From Chromera velia (lineage: Eukaryota; Sar; Chromeraceae): 47,806 nt of DNA. Made by a program: the position numbers and the translations under genes. Location of the stretch: positions 89,036-136,841 of the forward strand of contig JAHBMJ010002632.1 in the NCBI GenBank assembly GCA_018398765.1, given 5' to 3'. Within the stretch, counting starts at the first letter, position 1. The number at the start of each line of letters is the position of its first letter. Shown piece by piece: positions 21,601 to 32,954 of this stretch. The notes below the pieces were generated by a model. It saw nothing but the letters and a program-made list of their open reading frames with translations. It did no database searches and was not told the DNA's origin.

Positions 21601-22094
21601 CACGGCCTCTGCAAGAGAACACGCACAAATCGTTCGGTGCGTCCACACAACCATTAACGAGACTGGGAAGTCAAGACAGGCACGGAAAGACAACAGGGGA
21701 GCCTGGAGAAGGGAGAACAGCTCGACCCATCAGGGTTAAAAAGCTCGGTTTGGTGTTTTCCACAGATGTGATTTCAGAGTTGAATTTCTGAAAATTTGCA
21801 TCATTTGGGCAGGCAGAGCCTCACTCTCCCCTCATCCCCGGTCTCAGCCATTCAAACCACACGGCATAGTAGAAGGCACCAGGCCATGCTCGGAGACAGC
21901 CAACTGCAGCCGTCAACCGACCTGCCGCGACGGTCACCACCCCTGCCCCTGCGGTCTCCACGCCCAAAGCCTCGGCCAAAGCCGCCACGTCCGGATTCTG
22001 CAGGCAAAAAAGGGGCAAAGACGGTTCACACAAGAAAGCGGAAAAGAATTGACACAGGAACAGCAGCTGGAGCTCTTCGAAGCTGACCTGCCAT
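18656..22094 (-). CDS. RPS2: 40S ribosomal protein S2 (uS5)
   Basis: Six exons, 22094-22088, 21997-21922, 21608-21473, 21344-20973, 19484-19329 and 18712-18656, join in frame to 267 residues. The seven-base first exon encodes only ATG GCA G. The N-terminus is an RGG-rich tail ([18 protein letters not shown]) typical of eukaryotic S2. It is followed by [18 protein letters not shown], the S5 N-terminal domain ([20 protein letters not shown]), [20 protein letters not shown], the C-terminal S5 fold ([19 protein letters not shown]), and [18 protein letters not shown]. The tail [18 protein letters not shown] ends at TAA. S2 lies at the mRNA entry channel of the small subunit and affects decoding. 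All five introns begin GTC with G at +5. Its start faces the MIP18 gene across 576 bp. Confidence 0.97.
19485..20972 (-). other. Long RPS2 intron 4, low complexity
   Basis: This 1.49-kb intron holds polyA and polyC tracts and CAGACAGG-like simple sequence. Open frames up to 172 codons inside it have only repeat-like composition. I looked for an intronic snoRNA and found no convincing box C/D or H/ACA arrangement. Confidence 0.6.
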
Positions 22095-22670
22095 GTTTAC
22101 AGTCCCTTCGAAATGGCAGGGGAGATCCGCAATCACGAATGACGTTTGGATCGAGCGGTTTCTCAGACTGTTTTCACATTGAGCTCAGTGTCAGATAGGC
22201 CGCGGCCGCGGTCGCGGTCGGCCCGCGGGACCGACCAGCCATGCAGGCGCCTTTCCAGCGCATTCCCGCGCGCGCGCCGCGGAGCCGATTTTGGTGTTCG
22301 TTAAATTTGCTCTGACACAATTAAGCTTTTCGGACATTTTCGGACATGCAGACTTTTTGGGTCACAGATTCTGTTCAATGGGTTTCTGTGTCGCTACTAA
22401 GGACGGGTTGGACGACTGGAACAGCCAGACATTCTGCTGAGAGGTTTTCCCTGCAAAGGTTCATTTCCCTAGAGCACTGCAGGGTATTTTGGCCAAAAGG
22501 CCCCAGACCATCTCTGTCGGCGTTCGGAACTCACACGAAGTTATCTCTGGAGGTCCGTACCCGTCTATCTCTTGAGGAGTCGTCCGAAAGGTGGCCAAAT
22601 CAGTCGATCTGTCGATTGGGGCTCCTCTGCACCACGGCTGTGACTCCTCACTTCGTTTGCCTTTGAAAAA
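22095..22670. promoter_or_regulatory. Divergent RPS2-MIP18 intergenic region
   Basis: The two start codons are 576 bp apart and face away from each other, so this stretch must contain both 5' UTRs and probably both promoters. It includes a GC-rich block at about 22198-22285 (GCGGCCGCGGTCGCGGTCGG and GCGCGCGCGCCGCGG). No TATA box is obvious. Confidence 0.55.
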
Positions 22671-23502
22671 ATGGCGGACGAGCTGGTGAGTGTGCTGTCT
22701 TTGTCTCCATTGTGATTCATGTAGTTTCAGCTTTGTCTGTGCCGCTTTATCAACCGCCGCCTTGCAATCTCCCTCCATTCTCTCGCCACCAGCTGAGAGC
22801 TTTCAATAAAATCTGAGAGATATGGAACTGATCCGTACCTTTGCTCCTTTCTGACTTCTTGGCATTGACGCACCTTTCCCCCCGTCTCTCTCTATGTGCA
22901 CTTGAACAGAGATGAAAACCTCTCAGCCTACTGCCAACCAGTTGACTGCTTCTAAGCTGTCACTCCCTGACGTATTGACCAATTGTCCTACCTGCAGGAC
23001 AACCCGAATCCGGTTGTGTACAGCAGCGAGACCGGAAACCACGCAGAGAAGGAGGAGCATAACGTCGTCAGCCTGGCGGACTTGGTGACAGACGATGAGG
23101 GAAGTGAACCGGACGAGTTTGATGCCTCTGAAGTTTTTGAGATTCTGCGAAATCTGGCGGATCCTGAGCATCCGTACACCCTGGAGCAATTGAAGGTGAT
23201 TGAGAAATCCAAGATTACCGTGGACAACGACAGGCAGAGTATCCTCGTTCAGTTCACCCCCACCATTCCCCACTGCTCACAGGTTGGTCCGATACGTGTA
23301 GAAGGGCGCTCTGCGGGGAGTCCAAGATGCATTTCCATGTGGTCAAGAAGAAAGTCTAAGGGGGAAAGGGGATAAAAATACGAAGAATAAGCTGCGCTGA
23401 GTTCATTGGGTGGGTCAGTTGTCGGTTTCGAGGTCGCGAGTCAAACGGAAGCCAAAAAGACCAAACTCACTGTCTGTCGGTCTGTCTTCCTGTCTGCTTT
23501 TC

Positions 23503-23543
<41 letters not shown>

Positions 23544-24290
23544 ACTGCGCGCGCGCAGGCACGAGAGGAAGACCATCTTCCTTCCAACTCTCTTAGACTT
23601 AGGTACCCTTCCACGTGTGCGAAAACAGAAAGGCCATAGAGTGCGCGTCAAAGGAAGAAACACAAGATAGACAGAAAGAAAAGAAGAAAGATACAACAAA
23701 GAGAGACAAGAAGAACGACACAGTCTGTCTGTCTGTCTGTCTGTCTGTCTGTGAAAGGAAGCGATTCGGAAGAAGTGATATGAAGAAAAGACGATATTGT
23801 CTGTCTGTCTGTCTGTCTGTATGTATGTATGCATGCATGCATGCATGGCACATTCATTGCAGGCAACACTAATTGGTTTGATGATCAGAGTCAAGCTCAT
23901 CCACTGCCTGCCTTCAAGGTTCAAGGTCGATATCCAGATCTCCCCCGGTTGGTCGGTCGGTCGGTCGGTCTGTGGGTTTCCTTCCGCGTTATGAAGGGAG
24001 GAGTAGAAGGAAGCGGGGAGACAATGATCGGAAACTTCAAAGCAAAATGAATTGCCCCCCCCCCCCTCAATGGCAGGAGGGGCGGGGGAAGATGGAGAGC
24101 GAGAGGGGGGGGGAAGCGCATCGTCCTACAGACGAAAATCTTCGCCGTGAATTTCCGGGCACCTTTCCCCTCCCAGTTCTCCCCACTGAGTTTCTGAGCC
24201 TTCACCTTGTAGCCCTCAACCCTCCCCTCCCGTCCCCTCAGTGTATGCAGTTCTGTCTGTACCCCGGGACCTAGTTACTTGTGTGTGTGT

Positions 24291-24322
<32 letters not shown>

Positions 24323-24775
24323 CCCGGGGATTCTAACGGACTTTTGTTTTCTCTGTTTGTCTGTGAGCTCTCACCCGTGGCAATGCGTACGCATCGTCGT
24401 GCAGGTAGTCACAACAGTGAGCTCGCTCTGAACAAGCAGCTGAACGACAAGGGTGGGTATTTCTTCGAGTCTCTTCTCTCTCTCTTTTTCTACTTTGTTC
24501 GTTCCTGTCTTCCTTCCTTTCGTCGCTTCTTTGTCGATGTTTTTTTTTACTCTCTTTCCTTCTCTCTCTCTGTCTCTCTCTCCCCCCNNNNNNNNNNNNN
24601 NNNNNNNNNNNNNNNNNNNNNNNNNNNNNNNNNNNNNNNNNNNNNNNNNNNNNNNNNNNNNNNNNNNNNNNNNNNNNNNNNNNNNNNNNNNNNNNNNNNN
24701 NNNNNNNNNNNNNNNNNNNNNNNNNNNNNNNNNNNNNNNNNNNNNNNNNNNNNNNNNNNNNNNNNNNCCCCCCCC

Positions 24776-24806
<31 letters not shown>

Positions 24807-25092
24807 CCTCTCCTCTCTCCTTCCTTCCCCCCATCCCTCCACCCCCCCCCTTCTGCAATTTATCATTGGGAACACGGTTTTCATATGAAGCCTTGGTCCA
24901 CGCATGCAGAGCGCGTCGCTGCGGCATTGGAAAATTCGAAGCTGCTCTCAGTTGTTAATAAAGGTCCGTCTCTCCGTCCGTCCGTCCGTCCGAACCGCGT
25001 GAATGCAGCAGTGAGGGGACTGTGAGAATGATGGTAGTACAGTCAGGTGATCGTAAATTGATGTTGTTGTCAGCAAACTAACTCTGAAGAAG

Positions 25093-25132
<40 letters not shown>

Positions 25133-25417
25133 CCTCTCCCTCTCCCCTGAAGAGAAGGCAGGAAGGAAGGAACAGCTCGATCAGGATATGTTGTGTGGAG
25201 GGAGGGAGGTTGATCTTCTTGCTCGATAAGAACACGAGTTTTTGCGGCGAAGCAAAGGAACCTGGATTCTCGCACCCACACAGACTCAGCGGGAAGACAA
25301 GACAGCGGCCGATAAAAGTTGGCAGGAAGAGCCGAGCTTCACAAAGACGGGGGTGTCGGCAAGAACAATTTGGCACAGCGAGAGAGAGAGAGAGAGAGAG
25401 AGCGTGTGTGCGTGTGC

Positions 25418-25456
<39 letters not shown>

Positions 25457-25627
25457 TGTGTGCGTGTGCGTGTACGTGTGTGTGCATATGAGAGAGAGAG
25501 AGGGAGGGAGAGCGCTGGAGGAAGCAGCTACATGTGTCCATACATCCCCATGCTTCAACATGTCTCCTTCCTTGCAGGTATTGCCAGCACGGACAACTGG
25601 GAATCCATCGTCCTCTCGGAAGCCTAA
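22671..25627 (+). CDS. MIP18/CIA2 family iron-sulfur assembly factor
   Basis: Six exons, 22671-22685, 22998-23282, 23863-23947, 24405-24452, 24910-24963 and 25578-25627, join in frame to 178 residues. The MIP18 (DUF59-type) domain is unmistakable: [20 protein letters not shown], the strand-rich [20 protein letters not shown] with the family's reactive Cys, [40 protein letters not shown] and [17 protein letters not shown]. It resembles FAM96B/CIAO2B (CIA2B), which with MMS19 and CIAO1 hands Fe-S clusters to cytosolic and nuclear proteins. The C-terminus ([15 protein letters not shown]) comes from a separate last exon. The start follows AAAAATGGCG. Introns hold CA, CTGT and GA microsatellites and an assembly gap. 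Whether it is CIA2A- or CIA2B-like was not resolved. Confidence 0.95.
23503..23540. repeat. CA microsatellite in MIP18 intron 2
   Basis: An uninterrupted CA run in the intron, followed further down by two CTGT-type runs (about 23725-23752 and 23799-23822) and a GCATGCATGCATG stretch close to the acceptor. Confidence 0.9.
24588..24767. other. Assembly gap (180 N) in MIP18 intron 4
   Basis: A run of N flanked on both sides by polyC and CT-rich sequence. It falls wholly within the intron 24453-24909, so no coding sequence of this gene is lost. Confidence 0.98.
25091..25512. repeat. TC/GA microsatellites with a repeated GT-rich spacer
   Basis: A TC run at about 25091-25128 and GA runs at about 25380-25512 lie in the last MIP18 intron. 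The spacer GCGTGTGTGCGTGTGCGTG occurs twice (about 25402 and 25454), so the GA-plus-spacer unit was itself duplicated. Confidence 0.8.
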
Positions 25628-26449
25628 GTGCACGCGTGACCCATGCAGGCAACCCGACCCCCCCCGCTAGCTCCCCGTTTCGATCGTTGGCTTTTGGTTT
25701 CTTTTCTTAATTTTGAAAGGATGGAATCTGCAGGTGGTCTTTTGAGACTCGATCCGTCCATCAATTCGCCAAGAATGCTGTATGCGTTTCCAGTCTCTTG
25801 GCGTTGTACATCAATCCAAGTTTACCATCAACACGGTCAGCATCGCATGGCATTAAATTAATTTTCCTACGCATTCACCCGCGTGTGCGTGCACGTGACG
25901 CTCGATCGAAACCCAAGTCGTCTGAAGAACGACTTGCTTGGTGAGACTCTTCGGGGTTTTCACTCCGTCAACGTGCACTTGCCAGTGGCTACTTGCACTT
26001 CCTTCTCAACTCACTTAGGGCTTTGCACATTGCTTTATGGGCCATGGACAGAAGACGCTAAAAATAAAAGGAAGGCGGCATCTGATTTCTCTTGGGCGCC
26101 TCGGTGAGCGCCTTGCCATTCAATCAATCAAATCGTGGGTCGGTCACGGCACGAGTGCGTTGAGTGGGGACGAGCCCTGGGCCAGGTTGCGGCTTTGCAT
26201 CAAATTCTAGATGAAGTTGGAAGTTGAACACTTTATAGCAGTATAGATACAGAAGTGATTGGTTAATTAATTTATATAGTTTGAATTGATGTTCCGGGTT
26301 TGACACTAGGTTTGACATGTGCTGGTCCGCCGTTAGGTCCGCCGTTGGATTGTGAAGAGTTGTGAACTATACATTTAGCATTTATACGGTATGAATCCAC
26401 TTCTAGATCCACTTTTAATAATCTAATTGATTTATTGATTAATTGTAGG
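25628..26449. other. Spacer, nothing recognised
   Basis: Downstream of the MIP18 stop the sequence becomes AT-rich. I see no gene or structured RNA. It holds the 3' end of the MIP18 transcript, whose polyadenylation site I cannot place. Confidence 0.5.
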
Positions 26450-26708
26450 CTAGGCGTATCACAGTTTTAAAAAAAAGTAAATTTAACTAGAATTGACTTA
26501 AATTATTTTTTTCTTTTTTTTTTTTTTGCGTAACACCTATAAGTAACACTTGTGCAACACCAAAACAACAGTTATGCAACACTTGAACAACAGTTCTTAC
26601 TCTCTCACTAGAAGCTTGTCACATAACATCGTCGGACAAAAAATTAAAAAAAAAAAAATTAAGCGAGAACGGGCTTAAATTATTTTTTTTTCTCTGTGAT
26701 ACGCCTAG
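26450..26708. mobile_element. MITE-like element 2 (259 bp) with target duplication
   Basis: CTAGGCGTATCACAG at 26450-26464 and CTGTGATACGCCTAG at 26694-26708 are perfect 15-bp terminal inverted repeats. TGTAG occurs just outside both ends (26444-26448 and 26709-26713), consistent with a 5-bp target-site duplication, with one extra G on the left. The interior has A and T tracts, a repeated CTTAAATTATTTTTT word and CAACA-rich repeats, and no open frame. Confidence 0.65.
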
Positions 26709-28323
26709 TGTAGTAGTAGATTGTAGGTCAGATTGGTTAGTTGGCGGGGTTTGCTATAGTTCGTTGGAGGACTGGAATTAGGATTTATATGCTCCAGGTT
26801 CGTCAGCGGAATCGTCGTAGTAACAGCTTGGTGAGAATCTTTAGTAGCCTGATTAGAATTTAGGTCGTTTGGCTAGTCATTTGGCAATATGTTAAACTTA
26901 AACTTCCAACTAAAAAGTGACGATTTCTATATTTTCTGAGAATCTGAGTTCGTCAACATGCAATATTGAAGGCCCATGCAGGCAGCCAGGCTTAAGGTAC
27001 TAATAACTGGTGACGCGGACTTGGAGAGAGAGTCAGCTGGAGAGTCAGAGAGAGAAAGAAGAAAGAAGCTAGGGAAGAAGATGCATAAGACTGAGTGCAT
27101 CCTGCAACCCTCCACCGATCTGAAGAATCCTTGGAAGAATCAGTCTGACAACTGAGTTTCTTTTCTGTCGAGGGAATCGATGAATGCGTCAACCGCCGTC
27201 TAAATCAATCCCTCCATTTTTCCCTTTTCCATCGGTTCAGACTGAAGTTTCAAAAAGAGGCAAAAGGTTTTTTCTCTCGGGGAGTCTCAATAATCGAGTT
27301 CGGTGGTGAATAGGAGTCAAGCATGCAGTGTCATTGCAGGCATTCATGACACTTTCAGGCAACCTGCATGTATTAACACACTTGCTCAAGCACTACAAAG
27401 GATTGAGACACGCATAGTCCGTTCAAACAAAAAAAGATTTGCTTTTCGGCCGACCCCATCCTTCCCCCCTCTCATGGAGCATGCAAACACGCCCAGAACA
27501 TGCACACTTGCATTCACACATGCAATCCAACACATGCACACGCACACACACGCACAGAGACGCAGAAGACAGGCCCTTCTGCAGAGAGAGAAGGAAAGAC
27601 CCAGTTCGTTCGTACGTCCAGGAAACGGAAGGCTGACATCGCTTTTTACAAGAGGAAAAGAAAAATACAAAACGGGGAAGAAGAGTTTCTGCAATGGTTT
27701 GCCTAGGCAGCAGACGTGGGAGCAACTTGTGTTTCAAAACAGTAGAAAGAACGCATGGGCAAACAGACCGACCGACCGATGCCCAATTCCATCCAAGCCC
27801 CCACCCCCCCCATGCACTGCTTGAGAAAGAGTCCACGTGCACGCGCACAGGAGTCAAGCGAACACGGACATGACGATACACAGCGATAGAGTGACAAGCA
27901 ATCAATCCTCTGGTACTGAAAAGAACAAATGGCCAACCCACTTACCACATATACAGACCCATCTGCACACTTCGATACAAGGCCAGGCAATACGGAGACG
28001 AAAGCGGAAGAAGAGCCGGGCAGCCAGGCAGGGCTCCTTTCTCTGAATGAACCCTGCCACATGCACGTGGAAGGAAAGAAAAAACCATCGGAGGGTCCTC
28101 CCTCCGGGCTCTCCTCACTCATCTCCATGTCCTCTCGCTCCCCTCCATTTTTTCGTTCTCTTTTCCCTCCTTTGTGTCACCGTAGTCAGCCCCTTCTCTC
28201 TCCGATTGAGATGTCTCTCCCACTTTGTTTTTTTTTTCCGAGCGCTTTCGTGCTAGCTCGTCACCTCTCTTCCTCCTTTTCTTGCAATGAAGGCTGCCAT
28301 CCCCTGTCTGCCCGTGTCTCCAT
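26709..28323. other. Spacer, no convincing gene
   Basis: The region between the MITE-like element and the START gene contains low-complexity CA-rich and CT-rich DNA. Open frames such as 27303-27824 are dominated by ACACATGC-type repeats and look non-coding. Confidence 0.45.
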
Positions 28324-29171
28324 TTAAGCAGCTTGCTTGGCCCTCTGATAGACCTCTGCGGCTTTGACCAGTTGCTTGAGGTGGAGGACTGTCGAGTACC
28401 TCACGTGGTTGACGATCCAGGAGGGAATCATGCCCGTCTTCAGATCCACGTTCGCAATCAGACGGACACGCAGCTGCACGAAAAAGTGAATTGAGCAAAC
28501 AAAGAAGGTGAGAGGTGATACACACGCACACCTTGATTCAATTGCGTGCGTCACCAGCCTGAGCGACGAGAAGCTAAGCATGGGGGTGACGAGCGCACAC
28601 ACGTGTGTGTGTGTGTGTGTGATGGGAGCAAATGCAAATGCACGATCAAAAAGGTACAAAGAAGGACCAAGCCGAAAGGCGAGACGAAGAGAAAAAAAGC
28701 CTTTCCGTTTTCCTATCCGGTTTTTCGGTTCTTTGCATTTCTTCTGAAGAGACCAATGACTACCCAAATGAAAGAAGAGCCTCGATAGATCCACATCGGA
28801 TCGTGTAGCCAAGGGCTTTGCAGGCCGACGGACCTTTCCCTCAGGGGTCTTCCTGACGTCATATCCGATCATGTTGGCGTCTGCGAACACGCGCCCATCG
28901 ATGGCACTTCCCTTCAACTCGTCAGGCGAAGAGAACCCGAACTCGGGGACAGACTCCATCGCCATAACCCAGTGGTCAGGGGCCACCTCCTGAACGAAGG
29001 AAGGAAGGAAGGAAGGAAGGAAGGACAAACACGAAACGAAAGGAGGACTTACAGGAGGGGCCAGAAAAAGGCGACGGGGGGCAATGAGATAAAGCCCGAC
29101 GATTGTTACAGAAGGAGTTCCCGCAAGACACAAAAAGCGGTGGAGAGGATGTGGATGACCGAAAAACGCGT

Positions 29172-29232
<61 letters not shown>

Positions 29233-30423
29233 TGAAAGACAAAGGAACGAACCTGCATTCTGACGCATGTGATGAAGTATCTTCCCGGTTGTCCCATCTG
29301 TCCGAAGAAGGACAGGAGACAGATGGACTGATCCAGTTTCTCTTCGTTTCTGTAAGTGATCAGACGGGTGAAGTACTCCATCGAATCGTTCCAGTCGTGG
29401 GAGGGAATCACACGGATGGCCTCCATCAACTGAAAGAAAGAAACAAAGAAATCAAGCAAGCAAGCAAGCAAGCAAGCAAGGAGTCCATCAATCAAGGAAT
29501 TAAGAGAAGGAGGAGGAGAAAGGATGAGGGAAGAAACCACACAATAGATGTGGACGTGTAACTGGCACCAAGAAAGCCAATTCTTTCAACCTGAGAGAGC
29601 GAAAGAGACTGAAGGACCCTTGAAGCCAAATTCGAAATTCCAGCCAAAAGCCTTGGGAGGGAGGGTGGAATCATGAGAAGGGACCGTAGAAGGAACAAGA
29701 CACAGAGAGAAAGTTTGATCAGATGTCGAAGTGAAAAGCTTCTATAACAGAGAGGCTTCTGACACGAAAACGACCCTAGAAATCCGAAAAAAGACTTGTT
29801 GAATTGAAGCCGGTGACTTTTGGCCAACCTGTTCCGGTGTGATGAAGGTGTCACATTCGTAGTGGGACCTCATCACGTGATTGTCGCTCTTGAACACGTC
29901 CACCTGAGCATAGAGAGAGAGAGGACTCAGGAGGGTGAGGCCAGATCATCAAGAGAAAATGGAAAAAAAAAAATCGGCTCGGCAAAATTACTGCAAGGTC
30001 AAGATTAATTTTTCCTGTTTTGTCCCCCAGCCCCTCCCTCCCCTTCCTTTAAAATTTCTTCACACTGGGGCGCTGGTGTGCCACTTTGTTCATTCTCCAC
30101 CCCACAGATTCGCACACTATCATGCTTCATACAGTCTGCCCGTCTGTTTGACGACTGCATTGTTTATCGTCTGGTCTGATCAGTTGACTGACTGACTGAC
30201 CCCATTCTTTGCTCCCTGATCCTTCCACCCAAACTTCTTTCCCACGGGTTCGTCGACCAGCTGCACAAGCTCGTTGATCATCTGCTGACCCCTCTCCTTG
30301 AAGTAATACTTCATCAACTCTCTGCACACACACACACACACACAAGCAAACACATACAAAAACATGCGCACCTTCGATGTTCACAAAGCGCACATACAAA
30401 CACAAACACATACATACACATAT

Positions 30424-30463
<40 letters not shown>

Positions 30464-31978
30464 TCGTACAAGCGAGCTACATTCCACGCACCCGTGGATA
30501 CGTGCATGTACTGTCATCGTGTCGGTACCGGCACGACAACATCAGCAGACCCTGACCCTGACCCCGACCCCCCTGGCTGCTCCCCCCCCGCTCCCTCATA
30601 CTTCACTTTCTTTCATCCTCCCCTTTCCCCCCCCCTCTTCCTACCCCGCTTGATGAGGCTGATACCCCCCCCCTCTGTTTGGTGATGCTACTCTCCGTTG
30701 GTGCGTCGCCCCCTCTGTGCAGGAAGTTAGGCGAATAGCAAGATTATAATTCATCAAGAGTGCTTCCAGTGAATGTCAGTAAACTTAAAAGGCATACAAG
30801 ATTACATACACATACACACACACACACACCCACACCCCCACCCACATACACATTGCGCTCGCATAGAGCTCTTTCCCTTTCGTCCTTTCCCTCCCTTCCT
30901 CCATCCCTTCCACGCACCTGGTCTCATTGGACACCGGAATTTTGTCCGCAGCCGTGTAGTCGTACTTGCTCATCACCTCAGCGACAGGCGGCACAAACGT
31001 CCTCCCCGTCCTCTGGTTGACGAACTCATCCTCTGTCAGCTGCTCCACCTCCTCACTCTCCTCTGACTCCGCAGGTTCGGCCTCTGCTCCCTCCTCGCCC
31101 TTCCTTCTCCTCAAACGGGAACGGGCCTGGGCGGCGAGCTTTCGGGCCTTCACGCGCATACGCACCATCATCAAAAGGCGCTTTGCCTGATCGATACCGA
31201 ATGTTTCGGAAGGCAAGGGCGTGACCTTGAAAAGGGGGAGTCCGGAGAGACACTGGGAAGCTGCTTCGCGGAGGAGATTGGCTTCTCTGAGTGAAATCGT
31301 CATCGTTCTTCTCAGAGGCCTGTCCGCAGATGACACCATTGGACTAACCGCCCTTCCTGGTTGGAGGGAGGCCATACGTTTTGAGCTTCTTGAAGGGCCG
31401 GGATGGTTGTCTATGATCGTTGCGGCTGTGGAAGTCGTCAAACCAGACCCCTTTAGGTCGGACTGCGTGCCCTTGATTCTCTCTAAGAGCTTGGAAGAGG
31501 AGGCCGCAGCAGAAGAGGAGGGCTGCATGGGGGGCTCATCTGAGACTGAGGCAGCCTCACCAGGCCCATGGTAGTCGAGAAAGACACGGGGGGGAACGCT
31601 TGTGATGAGCTTACGGGTGTAGCCCTCCTGATTCAACTCATCGATATCATAAGAAGACATATCAACAACAAGAGTGAGGGACTGAAGGTGCTGTGTGACT
31701 GATCGGGAAATGAAGGACTGGAAGATGGTCTTCCCTCTCACAAGAGGGTGCTCGAGGTCGTCTTCGTCCATACAGCTGTAGAAGGCAGTGTCAGACCTTC
31801 GCATGGCATCCTGATCTCTTTCCTGCTCTCTGACGACGTCATCGAAAGAGTGGCAGTCTCCCTCTCCATCTGAGGAGCTGTCCTCGAAGCTCTCTTCCCC
31901 ACTGATACGGGCCCTCACGAGACGATCCGTGGAGTAAGACCGCAAGATGGTCATCGCCCGCTCCTTTTCTCTCGGCAT
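28324..31978 (-). CDS. START-domain lipid-binding protein
   Basis: Exons 31978-30918, 30321-30201, 29903-29829, 29429-29253, 28989-28834 and 28473-28324 join in frame to 579 residues from ATG 31978. The N-terminal about 350 residues are Ser/Glu-rich and largely disordered, with an acidic patch (EDSSSDGEGD), a basic helix (KRLLMMVRMRVKARKLAAQA) and EPAESEESEEVEQL. The C-terminal about 225 residues read as a START fold: KKFGWKDQGAKNG, VDVFKSDNHVMRSHYECDTF, EAIRVIPSHDWNDSMEYFTR, MGQPGRYFITCVRMQEVAP, DHWVMAMESVPEFGFSS, LRVRLIANVDLKTGMIPSWI and VNHVRYSTVLHLKQLVKAAE. The GMIPSWIVNHV end and final helix are characteristic. START domains shuttle or sense lipids such as phosphatidylcholine, sterol or ceramide; the ligand here cannot be read. 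No membrane segment or signal peptide is evident. Confidence 0.88.
29004..29231. repeat. GGAA, CA and GA repeats in START gene intron
   Basis: Simple repeats inside the intron 29252-28990: GGAA (about 29000-29024), CA (about 29175-29204) and GA (about 29204-29232). An AAGC run (about 29452-29480) lies in the preceding intron, and CA runs (about 30323-30343 and 30410-30462) lie in the first. Confidence 0.85.
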
Positions 31979-32954
31979 CGTGCTATGAGGGTCGAGCGGC
32001 CGAGGAAGATGTCAAAAAAAGGAGAGAGACGGGAAAGATACTCAAAGTGCTGCAAAAAGGCTATCCTCCACTTTTCAGGAAAGGCCACGCAAAGATTTCC
32101 GAAGCACTTCGTGACCTGGATCCCTCATGCACTTCTGAAACGGAATTTCTCAAGATCGCTACGCCAAAGCGCAAGACTCTTCCTGCAAACACGGTCAGCA
32201 GCAGGGCAATGCTTTCGTTTAGCTATAGGTGCTTGTGGCAGTTCGTCACGCAGTTTTTGACATGCAGGCTATTGCAGGCCACAGCTAGCCGGTGGCATGC
32301 CGCGCGCCCTGGCCCGCGGCCCCTCAGCGATGGCCGGTCCCGGCTCCCGATTTTCACATGCGGTCACCCAATGGTCCTGCACACACTCAAATGCTAGCTC
32401 CCAGGGAGCATGCCGTGGCCCCCAAAAGTTCATGAACTGTTGAAAGCTCAGGCCGGCTCCGTCGGCGGCCACGGTATCTGACTGCATGGTTGACGTCCGT
32501 CGCCGGCTCCACGGTCGCGGCCGGGGGCCACGGCATGCAGGGGCCGGCTGGGGACGCAAACTCTCCATTTTTTCGTGGGTACTTGAGCATATAGGGGGGT
32601 ACTATATGGGGTACTACCACTTTTAACATACCGTCGGCCGGGGGCCACGGCACACGCGTACAGTGAAATCAGTGATCGAAACAGTATGAAACAGTCAAGC
32701 TGATGATTTGATGACTCCTAGCTGTCAGATGACGTGAATTTGTTGATGCGTGACATCGATCATCTTGCATGAGCATCAGAGGCACCCGACAGTGGTATTA
32801 ATATATATATATACACATGCAGTGCTGAAGCAGCATTGCCGTTCTTTCTGAGTTTATACTTCTCAGACAGCCATTAAGATACTCTGGATACGAGACACGG
32901 GAAGGCTCCCTTTCTTCTGACAGCAGTTTATCGACTGGTATTTGCTTGAATTAG
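31979..32954. other. Spacer with GC-rich dispersed repeats
   Basis: No gene is recognised. From about 32275 to 32655 the sequence is GC-rich with repeated CGGCCGGGGGCCACGGCA words, then turns AT-rich with TATATATATA near 32800. The 5' UTR of the START gene and the promoter of the next gene must lie here. Confidence 0.5.
32411..32652. repeat. Repeated GC-rich 18-mer
   Basis: CGGCCGGGGGCCACGGCA occurs identically at 32518-32535 and 32635-32652. TGCCGTGGCCCCC at 32411-32423 is the inverted form of its right part. Confidence 0.65.

Noticed and set aside
23415-23924. 169-codon minus-strand frame over MIP18 intron 2
   Set aside because: It is built from TDRQTDRQ and VCVCVC repeats and overlaps a well-supported gene on the other strand.
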